Source: Rostrohypoxylon terebratum
Taxonomy: Eukaryota; Ascomycota; Sordariomycetes; Xylariales; Hypoxylaceae
DNA: 64,000 bases
Assembly (NCBI GenBank): GCA_022497145.1
Contig: MU385867.1
Span: forward strand, 434,001 to 498,000
Direction of reading: 5' to 3'
A program made the translations under genes and the position numbers. This document shows positions 20,009 through 30,306 of this stretch, piece by piece. The notes under the pieces are model-generated. The model ran no database searches and was not told where the DNA came from. It saw only the letters and a list, made by a program, of their open reading frames with translations. Each line of letters begins with the position of its first letter. The stretch's first letter is position 1.

Positions 20009-20731
20009 ATGAGCCAGCCATCCAGTCGCCTATTGGCGGCCACACGCATTCATATATCCTCCTCTCAACCCACTCGTCAATGCATCCGCTCATTCTCACA
20101 AACATGTCGACGACAGGAAGAATCCCAATCCAACCAATATACACCCAACAAACTCCTTTCGTTTCTCAGGCCACGCACTAATACATCAACAACACAATCG
20201 ACGGGGCCTCCACGACCAGGATCAGGAGCAAGTAGCGCCAATTCGGCTTTACAACGAATTCTAGCAACAGATTCCCTCGCAAGAGCGCGGAACCAACCCA
20301 CAAGCGAGCAGCTCCTACATGAGGAAGCCAACACTCAAGACGACATGGGCCCAGCGACTGAGCCTTTTCATTTCCACGTATACTCGCATAAGCATAATTC
20401 GCACGTTACGGTGACGAAGCCCAATCGGCAAGCTATCATCAGCATGTCGGCCGGCAATATTGGCTTCAGGAAGTCAAAGCGCGGCAGCTATGATGCCGCC
20501 TACCAATTAACATCGTATGTCATCGACAAGTTACATCAAGGAAACTGGCACAATACAATAACAACCATGGAGGTCGTGCTGCGGGGCTTCGGAGCCGGAC
20601 GAGAGGCCGCAACTAAGGTCCTGCTAGGCACTGAAGGTCGCATGTTGAGGAGCAAGATCATCATGGTATCAGATGCCACTAGACTGAAGTTTGGTGGTAC
20701 GAAAAGTCCCAAGGCCAGAAGGTTGGGTTAG
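20009..20731 (+). CDS. MRPS18: Mitochondrial small-subunit ribosomal protein uS11m, 240 aa
   Basis: Intronless, starting at the first ATG (20009) in MSQPSSRLLAATRIH, an Arg/Ser-rich mitochondrial presequence; the frame is open further upstream but only from non-ATG codons. The conserved S11 domain occupies about residues 115-240: FHFHVYSHKHNSHVTVT, then SAGNIGFRKSKRG, YDAAYQLTSYVIDK, LRGFGAGREAATKVLLG and the basic end GGTKSPKARRLG. uS11 binds the 3' region of small-subunit rRNA in the platform near the mRNA exit. In yeast the same protein is Mrps18. The 100-residue N-terminal extension is low-complexity and typical of fungal mitochondrial ribosomal proteins. Confidence 0.93.
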   Translation: MSQPSSRLLAATRIHISSSQPTRQCIRSFSQTCRRQEESQSNQYTPNKLLSFLRPRTNTSTTQSTGPPRPGSGASSANSALQRILATDSLARARNQPTSEQLLHEEANTQDDMGPATEPFHFHVYSHKHNSHVTVTKPNRQAIISMSAGNIGFRKSKRGSYDAAYQLTSYVIDKLHQGNWHNTITTMEVVLRGFGAGREAATKVLLGTEGRMLRSKIIMVSDATRLKFGGTKSPKARRLG

Positions 20732-21026
20732 AGAAAAAGAGAAACTGGATATGGAGATAGTCAACAAGACAGTTCGTGTATATCATATATCATACCACAT
20801 CGACATGTACATTCATGTGTACACTCATGTACAAAACCACGCAGCAGTTGAACAAGCAGTTGAATGACGTAAAATCGACGTAACATGCCTCAAGCCATAC
20901 AGCGACCAATTGGTATCAATCAAAACAGACCAGACCCCAAGAGAACGCCGTCCAGCCAGGTTTCCGCCGTAATCACAGCCAACGCCTTGTAATGCACACC
21001 TTCAAACCAGACCACCCCCATCCCGT
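20732..21026. other. Short convergent intergenic region
   Basis: Contains the 3' ends of uS11m and the DeSI-like gene; nothing else seen. Confidence 0.5.
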
Positions 21027-21880
21027 CTAAGACATGCTTCCCCTGCCTACCGAAGGCGCTCTCTCTGCCGGTGGCAGAATCCGCCCACTCGTATCTTTCG
21101 CCGGACTTTTCCCCTTGCCATGCCTAACGTTCCTATGTGTTTCTTCGCTGTTCCAAACCGATTCATCATCCTCGTCGTCGCTTTCCGATGAAGTAAACTT
21201 CCTCGCATGGTCTTGTCGTAACATCCTCGTTCCTTCGTTATCATCTAATCCCTCATCGTCTAACAGTTCGCCCTCGGCGGTTTCGAAATCCGGCGGTTCG
21301 ACCCAGTCTCGGGGGACAACACACGGGAGAGCAACTCCAATGCTTGCGGCGCGGTTGAGCCATCCGGGTCCCGGCCGACCGGTCAGCTTCTGGCAAAGGT
21401 AACTCGTGAAATGGTTGCAATTTTTGGTAAGCAAGTTATAAGCGGTGCCTTGGAATTCGTCGGAGGCGTGGCGAATGATAGCATCGATCTCGGCTTGCGT
21501 CGCAAACGTGAATCCGTGTAAAATCTCGGTTTTGAAAGTGCCGCCTGGGGGTTCCGTCTTCGGCCGCGTCCAATAAACGCCGGTCATGCCGCGTTGATCG
21601 TGTCCTCCATAGGCATATTCCTTCCCGTTTATGACGACGCCGGAATGTAAGAGGGAGGCGCCAACCGTCCACAGAACCGAGGAAAGGCGACCGGCCTGTT
21701 GGTGTTTGGTGATGAGTTAATAAACACCCCCGACACTGCCGCTACAAAGACTAGGTAGGTTTAATTGCTTACAGGTAAAAGGTCGTAAACATTGATTACA
21801 ATTTCCGTCCTTGATAAGGATAAGGTCGATCGGTGAGAATGCCTAGACGTTCTACTAGACGACGATTTCTTAGAAGACAT
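21027..21880 (-). CDS. PPPDE-fold (DeSI/DUF862) isopeptidase-like protein, 258 aa
   Basis: Exons 21880-21773 and 21695-21027, with a 77-bp intron (GTAAGC to ACAG) that keeps frame. Exon 1 encodes a Ser-rich start and TEIVINVYDLLP, the usual first strand of the PPPDE domain. The catalytic dyad is visible: His53 in SLLHSGVVINGKEYAYGG and Cys129 in LLTKNCNHFTSYLC. GRPGPGWLNRAASIG follows, as in DeSI-type proteins. In animals DeSI enzymes remove SUMO or ubiquitin from selected proteins, so a deSUMOylation or deubiquitination role in cytosol or nucleus is inferred. The C-terminal 90 residues are acidic and Ser-rich (SSESDDEDDESVW) and probably disordered. The gene shares a 1-kb divergent upstream region with OLA1. 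Confidence 0.88.
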
Positions 21881-22909
21881 CTCCGCGACTTAAAACAGAG
21901 TGGCGATGGATAGAAGTAGAAATGGCCGATGCATTAATAAATTTCTAGTATCTAGCGCAGTGGGGAAGGGTGCGAAGCTCTACTCTTTAGCAAAAGGGTT
22001 GGGACTGATACACCTTTCATACAAAAAAATGAGCTAGATAGATTATGAAATCTAGTGTATAGCAGAAGTTTGACGAGTCATTGCGAGTCGTAAATAATAA
22101 TTCATAGTGAGTTGGCTGGAGGCAACTACGAAGACGATACAAGCCGACGAGTGAGGAGGATCGAAACAAGTGAGAACGTAAGCCACGGCTAGCTGACGTA
22201 TCAGCCAATGAGTGACGAATCCGGTAGCTCGGTTGCGAAGTGGTGGAAAGTGATTGGCCCAAGGTTCCACTTTCCAGAGGCTAACAAGGCAGACTTGAGA
22301 CAATTGGAATCTCAGGCGACTCGAAGCTGCCTTGATAGCATTAATAGCAAAATACTAGCAAGCCTGCAAGCTTAATAGCTGACTCTGCCAGTTGTGTGTC
22401 AGGTGTGACCATCCGGAGAAAGCTTCTAAGGTTTCAAGGTTTAGACTATTACTAGATTAGTTGAAAACTTTCGGCGAAATAGGTCTTCCGGATTCCGGCG
22501 CAATTCCTAAACCCAATTTTAATTGAGTACTCCACCACAAAACGCAAGCTTTTTTTTTCTTTCCCAACTGCCCCTCCAAAGAGGAGAGGAAAAGGACAGG
22601 ACAGCTGTACCAACCCGCGCGATAAACAAAAATTTTCTCGAGGGCAGCAGTCAAGTGCCAATAATATTTCATACATAGATGGTGATCGAGCACTAGACAA
22701 ATATCGAGATATTTGTCTATCTCGATATCACAGCCGGCCACCAGCCGAGAACCGTCGTCGTGTCTTTCTTTTCTTCCCCCGTTCCATTCGCTTCTTTATT
22801 CCAAACTTTTCGACCTACAGCAGCTAGCTCTGCTTTTCTCCCTCTCCGCGTGCCTAGTTGCACAGCAATCATCATCTCCACTCGTACCTACGCCAAGCGA
22901 CGAAAGTCA
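21881..22909. promoter_or_regulatory. Divergent upstream region of DeSI-like gene and OLA1
   Basis: Just over 1 kb between two start codons. Its main structure is a pair of overlapping inverted repeats at 22695-22728. A pyrimidine-rich stretch at about 22750-22870 precedes the OLA1 ATG, as is common for fungal 5' leaders. Confidence 0.5.
22695..22728 (+). repeat. Overlapping inverted repeats forming two alternative hairpins
   Basis: Arms AGACAAATAT (22695-22704) and ATATTTGTCT (22709-22718) are perfect complements with a 4-nt loop. Arms ATATCGAGAT (22701-22710) and ATCTCGATAT (22719-22728) are also perfect complements with an 8-nt loop. The two structures share bases and cannot coexist. The element lies about 180 bp upstream of the OLA1 start. 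Confidence 0.8.
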
Positions 22910-24363
22910 ATGCCTCCCAAGAAGCAAGTCGTCGAGGAGAAGATTCTCCTCGGCCGACCGGGAAACAACTTGAAGAGTGGTATCGTTGGTCTAGCCAACG
23001 TCGGCAAGTCGACACTGTTCCAGGCTATCACAAAATGTAGTCTTGGTAACCCTGCCGTAAGTCGGTCCTCTTTGAAGGTGGACTGCGTCTCCAGCTAAAC
23101 AGGCAAGAGTAGAACTTTCCCTATGCCACCATTGACCCGGAAGAATCCCGTGTCATTGTCCCAGATGAGCGCTACGACTGGTTGTGCAATAAGTACAATC
23201 CCAAGTCTCGAGTGCCCGCCCACCTGACCATCTATGATATCGCTGGTCTAACGAGAGGTGCCTCAACTGGTGCCGGTCTTGGCAACGCCTTCTTATCACA
23301 CATTCGAGCTGTCGATGCTATCTTCCAAGTCGTCCGATGTTTCGATGATGCGGAGATTATCCACGTCGAGGGCGACGTTAATCCTGTCCGAGATTTAGAT
23401 ATCATCGCGGAGGAACTCCGATTGAAGGATATCGAATTCGTCGAAAAGGCTCTAGAGAACTCTAAAAAGAAGACCCGCTTGGGTGGTCAGAGTTTGGAGT
23501 TGAAGAAGGCGAAAGAAGACGAGGCAACAATAGAAAAGGTTCTCGCTTGGCTAAAGGACGGGAAAGACGTCCGGAAGGGCGCATGGACACCGAAAGAGGT
23601 AAGATAAATAACCCTTTTTTTTAATTGCTCACCCTCATTTCACATGATGAACAAGGGCCATAGCGCCTGATCTAATCCCAGCTCTTCGAATGCCTCAATA
23701 ATACAACGCAGAGCGCATACTGAGATAAAAGAATCCTCTGATTACCTGAACCATTCCAAAATGTATCATTGCAATCTAGAGGAGAACGCAGTCAGCTGAC
23801 ATCGTCATTAGGTCGAAGTTATCAACACGCTCTTCCTCCTTTCGGCGAAGCCTGTAGTGTACCTTGTCAATCTCTCAGAGAAGGATTACACTCGCAAGAA
23901 GAATAAGCATCTCCCGAAAATTGCTGAGTGGATGAAGGAGCATGCGGCGGGCGACCCTATCCTGCCTATCTCCATATCATTCGAAGAGCGTCTTACTCAC
24001 TTCGACAGCGATGCTGCAGTTGCTGAGGAGTGCAAGAACCTCGGAATCGAATCTGCGCTGCCTAAGATCATCACAACGATGCGAAAGGCATTGAACCTTG
24101 CCAGTTTCTTCACAACCGGTACTGATGAGGTAAGACAATGGACTATTCGCGTCGGCACCAAGGCACCACAGGCTGCCGGTGTCATTCATACGGATTTCGA
24201 AAAGACTTTTATTCAGGCCGTAGTCTACAATTTCAGCGTCCTCAAGGAGCTAGGTGACGAGGCTGAGGTCAAGGCCAAGGGTAAGGTTATGACTAAGGGC
24301 AAGGAATATGTAGTTGAGGATGGCGACATCTTGCTGATCAAGGCCGGTGCCGCCAAGGGTTAA
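22910..24363 (+). CDS. OLA1: Obg-like ATPase 1 (YchF/OLA1 family), 394 aa
   Basis: Exons 22910-23056, 23113-23598 and 23812-24363; introns of 56 and 213 bp with donors GTAAGT and GTAAGA. The joined protein has 394 residues, matching the family (about 395). P-loop GLANVGKST (G1), YDIAGL with the G3 Asp, and NLSEKDY, where the usual NKxD G4 is replaced by N-x-x-E, the hallmark that makes YchF/OLA1 prefer ATP over GTP. The C-terminal TGS domain includes TIRVGTKAPQAAGVIHTDFE and ends EDGDILLIKAGAAKG. OLA1 is a cytosolic ATPase linked to ribosomes, translation control and stress response. Start: first ATG at 22910 gives MPPKKQVVEEK; upstream frame is open but has no ATG. Confidence 0.95.
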
Positions 24364-24601
24364 CAAGCGAGTTTAGACCGATCTACTAAGCCTAGAATTA
24401 CTATCGTCTTGATACGAAATAAAATAAAGATATCACGAATAAAACAAAGAACTACATGCCATTTACGATAGGGTCAATGCAGAGATTCCGCTCGAGTCGG
24501 CAAAACAGATTATTGGGTCGATCTATTTGGACTTATCTTCTAGATAAAATTATCCGAACGCATACCTAAAGGTAGGTATTAATATTAGTTACAGCGAGCG
24601 A

Positions 24602-25602
24602 TCAATTAGATGCATCCCCGCCTGAGATGTCTAAATTAATACCTCTCTCACTGAGTTCGTTCATGAATTGTAGCACCATATCTACCAAGGCCGTGACAGT
24701 ACCCAACGGCATCTCGTTCAAGATGTCGGCTACCCACCACCTGTGGTACCACGCCTGTTGAGCGTATCTTTTCCAGTTCACGCTCGGGTTACTCCACATA
24801 TCATCCGAAGAATCCAACTCCGCCGCCACGGAGGTGGGGTCCCGAACATCGATGTTGACTCGCCTCACCTTACGTACAAAAGATATGATCGTGCCAACTA
24901 GGTCGATGGCTTCTTGTATAGTATACTGCGTCATGGCCGCGGACTGCTCCTCCTCGTCCTCGGATTCCCCTTCCAGTTTGAAAAAGCCGATATCGCGTTT
25001 GTGTCCTTCCATGGTATCTGTTTTTTTTTCATTAGTACTCTACAATACGAGGCTCCACCTGGGAGGAAAAGGGGGGATTTCTTACCTTGTAGTGGGGGAA
25101 AGAAGGCGGGGAAGTCCTCTGTGACGAGAATTTCGTCGTCGCTCTCGTCGCTCTCGTCACTCTCGTCACTCTCGTCGGTCATGTTGGCCGAGTATGTGAA
25201 TGGCAACCGGGACGCGGGAGCGGCGGCGGGCTCGGGGTCAAAGACCGAGACCGAGCGCGGCGAGGTCGTGGGAAGCGAAATCACCTCCGTCTCCATCGAG
25301 ATCTCCGAATCGGTGCGCTCCGTGCTGCTCATGTCAGAGCTGCGGAAGTCCGGGTCCATGGACGGCGTGTCAGGTCCCCCGTCGGAGTCCCGGCTCAGCG
25401 ACGCGTACGATACCCTGGTGCCGGAGCTCCTGGAGGTCTCAGAACCTGATACGAGGGAGGAGAGCGTCGAGGGGTTGAATTTGGAGACCTCGGAGCTGGT
25501 TACACGGACTTTGGGAGGCCTGCCCGAGTTCACGGCGGCGTAGTCGACCTTCGCGCGCTTGCGTACGGGGTAGCGGGGCGTCATGGTTGGTGATGTACTC
25601 AT
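24602..25602 (-). CDS. Hypothetical acidic protein with Asp-Glu-Ser repeat, 310 aa
   Basis: Exons 25602-25086 and 25017-24602; the 68-bp intron (GTAAGA to ACAG) joins FFPPLQ to DTMEGHKRDIGFF in frame, total 310 codons plus stop. The N-terminal half is Ser/Thr/Pro-rich and basic at the very start (RYPVRKRAKVDY, a possible nuclear signal). It contains a tandem DES-DES-DES-DES tract (about 25142-25190). The C-terminal half looks folded: a mixed helix YTIQEAIDLVGTIISFVRKV, then NWKRYAQQAWYHRWWVADIL and VTALVDMVLQFMNELSERG. I recognise no family. The design (disordered acidic N-terminus, compact helical C-terminus) would suit a chromatin or scaffold protein, but that is only a guess. Confidence 0.65.
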
Positions 25603-26409
25603 GTTGTTTTCTAGGGTTCTTACGATATAATTGCAAACGGAACAGAATCAAGATCGAATACCTACGAAATTCAAACGTGAATGAATATGCATTCGTCTGG
25701 TCAGCACCTTGAAAGAGCCTCGGAACTACACAGTTATATACCCTCTTGGTGATCATGGCCGCAAGCAATCTGGTTACCAGCATCTTTGAGGCCCAAGTCC
25801 TAGTAACACAGAGTATAATAACCTTGTTTTGTATCTATTTCCCTCCACGGACAGCGCTTTTTGAGAGAGACATATTAAAAAGAAAATTGTGCTAACATAT
25901 ATCGGTGATGTACATGGAGAAGAAAGGAATGTGGTGTTTCGCACTACCACTGTCTTTTATTCTTTATCTAAGTAATACAATCGGCCATTATAAGGATAGT
26001 AGACCATAGGATATGGATTTTGGTTCTTGTTTTCTCTAAGATTGATTTATATTATCCTACTTTAGGCTTGCCTGAGTTATAACCTTTTCAGCAACGCATG
26101 TTACTCGGGGGCATACCTAGCTAGGACTTGTCCATACGTCATGAAGAATATCTTAAATAGGTTTATTTTACATATCACCAAGCACGTTCATCGAAGCGTT
26201 TATGAATGTGTTAAAAGAGCTCTTTTAAGTAAGTAAGGAGTGTGTGTAAGTTTTCAACTTCAAGGAATACTGTTGTCCATGGATGTTAGATGATAGTTCA
26301 ACTAGGGCACCTCGGACTAGGCCAAGCTGGGTCTCTCCTCCTTTTTAAGTTCGAGCATGGCCTAGCAGGGCTGGGTGTGACTGCTCGCATTCGTTACAAG
26401 GCTATCCGT
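25603..26409. other. Gene-free AT-rich region with 18-bp palindrome
   Basis: No coding frame of interest. A perfect 18-bp palindrome (TTAAAAGAGCTCTTTTAA) lies at 26211-26228, about 180 bp beyond the stop codon of the lectin gene. Confidence 0.5.
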
Positions 26410-27144
26410 TTAGTAGCGAAGGACGCGCCAAAGCTGATGGGGATTCTTTGCCTCCACAGATCCTGACCAGCCTGAGATTTTAGTCCTGTTTGAATTACAT
26501 TAGTATCTAATTTGGAGAGAGCAGAATAAAGCCCTGTTTTGAAAGAACCTACCCATTATCTGAACTACCGTTGAGAAGATCAACGTAGGTACCGGTTCCG
26601 ACATTTTGGATACTATCCCTAATATTAGAAGATACCTATATTTACTTGGGGCTAGGCACACCTACCGGAACACACGGCCAGCAGTATCGGCTGTGACAAG
26701 ATACCAGAGCTGGTGATTGTTGGTGCTGTATGTCTGAGATCCACTCCATCAGGTGATTTGGGTTCCGTCATCCCCCTTTCCGTCCTTGAGGTCCAGGTTG
26801 GCTGTCATCAATGTCAGTTTTATTCTCGATTCCAGTCATAAGAGAATATTAGCCTTACTGCTGGTTTCCACATTTTCAATCACCCATTTTGGCCAGACGG
26901 AGCTCTTGTCTACCTTGTGAAGTCTCCACTGCTGGTTTTCGCCGCCGTGAAACTGGTATCCAATGACAGAGGTTCCATTATCTCTTCCGGCTAGCCACCA
27001 TAGTCAGACTTTCTGCACGAAGATATGGAATGTTAAGAGAGCTAAAGAATAGGAAGTCTAGTTACCCTTGCTGAGATCAAGAGCGCTGCCAGTCCCGTAG
27101 TTCAGGAAGCTGACGATAGCACCATCCAAGGACTCGAATGACAT
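26410..27144 (-). pseudogene. Ricin B-type beta-trefoil lectin, five exons, with in-frame TGA at codon 88
   Basis: Five short exons: 27144-27066, 26990-26859, 26801-26666, 26618-26553 and 26485-26410. Every junction uses GT/AG and keeps frame; the sum is exactly 163 codons including the final TAA. The product would be cytosolic (no signal peptide) and consists of three QxW-type subdomains: GTGSALDLS with GGENQQW, NLDLKDG with NNHQLW, and TYVDLLNG with NPHQLW. This is the layout of non-secreted fungal R-type lectins, which bind Gal/GalNAc-type glycans and often serve in defence against grazers. One fault is visible: TGA at 26751-26749, in QIT-stop-WSGS, where repeat 3 has KISGWSG, so a Gly codon is expected. 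The rest is undamaged. It could be a recent null allele, a sequencing error or a readthrough site. Confidence 0.7.
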
Positions 27145-28473
27145 GATGATTGGTGGTTTTGTGAAGCTGATATATTAATGTTTCGTGGAGTTGTCAATAT
27201 AGTCTTTTCTATCTTATGTCGGGGAGGCCTTGAGATTATATAGACCACTGCTCGAGAGTACGAACCCGACAGGTAGAAGGGGTCCGTACCTACTGTCCGT
27301 ACTTCGTGATCATGTCCTCCGTTCCAAGAGACGCTTCATCATAGGACTGCCGAGCTAAGATGCAAGACCAGAACTGGGACCAAAAAGGTATTGACAAGTA
27401 GCTCGTATTTAAATTATGCAGCTGAAATTTCACCAGTAAAATCACATCGCGAGATCCTTATACGATTAACGAGCCAACCTTACCAGAAGGGTCTTGGTCA
27501 TTAATACTGGAAAAGGGGTATTAAATAGAAGTCGCTATATTGAAGTTCATCAGGCATTATTCGGTCATGAATCTTCGATTCATGAGTAAGGAGATAAGCC
27601 TTACGATCTTAGACATTTACGAGTCTTGTACTTCACCAGATAGTAGTACTCATTTTACTATGACGAATTATCATAGAATGACGTTATGGGAAGCTACAAC
27701 GGTGCGACAGCAACACTTGACTCGCCACGGCTTCTAAAGCGGCGACAGGTAGACTGCATATCAATAGTGTCATTCAGCTACCCTATTGTCTTTATGACTA
27801 ACCAGAAGCCTTCAATTGTACTTTCCAGTGAGTAACACCATGCCCCTCTGCCTACATTATTCATAGGACAATTTTTTGTAAAGCGCGGGTGTGTCCAATA
27901 GACGGCATTGCTAGAGGTTTCTCGAGTGCACTGAAACAATGGACTGAAGGTTGGGCATATGACAATGATTATGCAGGCTGTAGACTGCGCCGTCCCATCG
28001 CGGTAGCGAAAGCGTCAGGAAGGCAGCTGAAGCATTCATGGAATTGATTTATTGGTAGCCCAATTATGTACCTATTTCTTGGTCATAATCTGAATCATCT
28101 CATGTCTGCATTTATCTCACGACAAGTTCCAACTTCGAAGCTTTAGATGAGACCAATACGTGATCTCATCACAAAAAAAAAAAAAGTCTAGACACGCTTC
28201 TATGTAAGTAGACAATTGGGAATCTAGGTCTGTATATGGTGGTGTCAGTCAATATTTGACTGCAATAGGCCTTCTGTGTGGGGCGGAGCTGTCCCGTGTC
28301 GCATGTTATTTTCCCCTGTAGCTAGCTGAGCATCCTGAACCAGTAGCGATCAGACATCAGGGGCCGTGAAAAATGTCCCATTCTCACAAGAAAGGACTCC
28401 TACAGGCAGCGCATATTTAAATTACGTAAAGTTTCCTGTTCAATAATAATTCTAACTGAAGATGGCCACCAGT
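27145..28473. other. Gene-free region, 1.3 kb
   Basis: Low G+C, no convincing frame on either strand. A poly-A run (13 A) lies at about 28174. No transposon termini seen. Confidence 0.45.
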
Positions 28474-29661
28474 CTATTTTGAGATGAGGCTGAGGTAGAA
28501 TCCTGCAGTATCCTTCACTTGTTCCTCGAAACTCTTCCACTTGATGCCAAAAGTCTTCTCCGCCTTGGAGTTATCTATGCGGATCTTGATAGTCTGTACC
28601 TCCACATTCTCAGCGAACACCTTCCCAATGGATTCCGGATAATACTCCTTGACGGTGGGTAGCGCATCGGACCAGTTGGTTCCGCTTGCGCCCTCACTGT
28701 CAAGCAAGTACCTGCCCGTCGGGACGGAGGAGTTCAGGGACATGACATGCAGTTTCGCGACGTCGTCTATGTGGACGGACACGGTGAGTAGGGGTTGTTT
28801 GGACTTTCCCAAGATGTGGTTCAGCAAGATATCGTTTGAACCCTTGGCGAAGTCATCCACCGTCCGACTCAAAGGGTTGGGGCCGAAGACAAATGAGGGC
28901 ATTAGGAAGACAACATCGAATGATGGCTTGTTATCCTTGATGAATTGCTCAGCAGTATCAAGTGCTATACTCTTGCTCGCAGCGTAGGCAAAAAGAGGGT
29001 GGGGGAACTCGTCGGTCACCTTGTAATGACAGATTTCGTCATCGCCTGGGGTTTATGTTAGAATTCAATGCATAAATAGGGATTTAAGGGCACCTGCTTT
29101 TGAATAGTTCCTTGGAGAGCTTCCCGACGGCGAACTCTGCTGTAGGGATGTAAGGGGAGAGCGAAGAAGTGACGACAAGGCGTCGAATGTTAGGGAATTT
29201 CGCTGCAGCTGAGAAGACATTAAGGGTGATATCGCGAGCCGGTTCTAGATAGTCTCGAGCGTAGTTGTCGGTCTCATGGAAAATTAATATTGAAGTCCAA
29301 CAATTACATAGGTAGGTTAGAGTTGTGTCAACTCACAGCCATGCCGACAGGAGAAGCCACGTGGATCATATAATCAACATTCTTCATCGCATCGTTGAAT
29401 GCGCCATCGGCTCTCAAGTCCGGAATAATTACGAATTCAACCTTGTCTAGAAACTGGCTAGGAAGTGTGCGTTTGATCTCATCGACATGAGCTTCCTTTC
29501 TGACAACTCCACGCACTCAATACTCAGCCTCTAGGACAGAGACGGCTGTTGCATAGCCAAGGAACCCGCTGATGGCGGTGATCTACCAGAGTACATTAGC
29601 CAATTCAACGCTTATACTGTCTTAGTCATAGTAATCATACTAATACAAGTTCTGCTGCCAT
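28474..29661 (-). pseudogene. NAD(P)-dependent reductase (extended SDR, cinnamoyl-CoA/dihydroflavonol-reductase-like) with TGA and phase mismatch
   Basis: Readable parts: exon 29661-29641 (MAAELVL), exon 29582-29337 (ITAISGFLGYATAV, the nucleotide-binding loop), exon 29272-29094 (TDNYARDYLEPARD to VVTSSLSPYI) and a final part from about 29045 to 28474 (HPLFAYAASKSIALDTAEQF with the Y-x3-K pair, then FLMPSFVFGPNP). These are the hallmarks of extended SDRs that reduce ketones or aldehydes in secondary metabolism. Two faults: TGA at 29519-29517 between EAEY and VRGVVRK, where Arg (CGA) is usual; and exon 3 ends in phase 2 at its only good donor (GTGCCC, 29093), whereas the best acceptor (CAG, 29048-29046) needs phase 1. 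The gene is probably non-functional, and could be a lost tailoring enzyme of the nearby polyketide locus. Confidence 0.6.
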
Positions 29662-30306
29662 TTCCGCAGGATGAAGTTTAAAAGAAGTATGGTATGAGAG
29701 ATGATAGATGGAGAACTAACCTAGTAGCTATCCATATTCCCACCAGCAGTAGTACCTAGTACCTAGTGGTAGTAGATGTTATATCGCTAAATACATCAAA
29801 TATGTCCTTACCTAATTTGACATTTTAATTTGTACCGTGCACGCACATACTTCAGGAAGTGATAACATAGCAGCATTACCCCGACTCGGGTAGTACAGAT
29901 GAGTGAAACATGCCTTTAGGGGCTGCCCGTGAAACATGAAATATCTAAGTCGGCCTATGTTTAGCCCGTGACAAAGCGAGGGAAGGTGACGGATCGGACA
30001 CGGCCGAACGTGGCTGCATGCTTATATGTAAAATGACGGTGCAGCCGGCATAACTTCTTGTTAGACTCCCCGATTCTGACACGGCCACGAAAGGAAAAAA
30101 TATCATTATTGCCCCGATGATTTGCGTGAGACTTCGAAAGCAACATTAATTAACACTAACCTAAAAAGATTGTCCTGTAACACCGGGACGTTTAAACGAA
30201 TAAACCCGAGTTAAAATCGAACGGATTTTTAACCGATTTTTTGAAGCGAGTTTACTAACGCTTTAAACTTATAAAAAACGTCTCTTTTATAACTTATAAA
30301 AGTTTT
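29662..30306. other. Intergenic region with an AT-rich junction
   Basis: Moderately A+T-rich, becoming strongly so at 30140-30306 (many TTTAAAC, TTATAAAA runs), right where the truncated flavoenzyme begins. The change in composition suggests an old breakpoint or a decayed mobile element. Confidence 0.4.
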
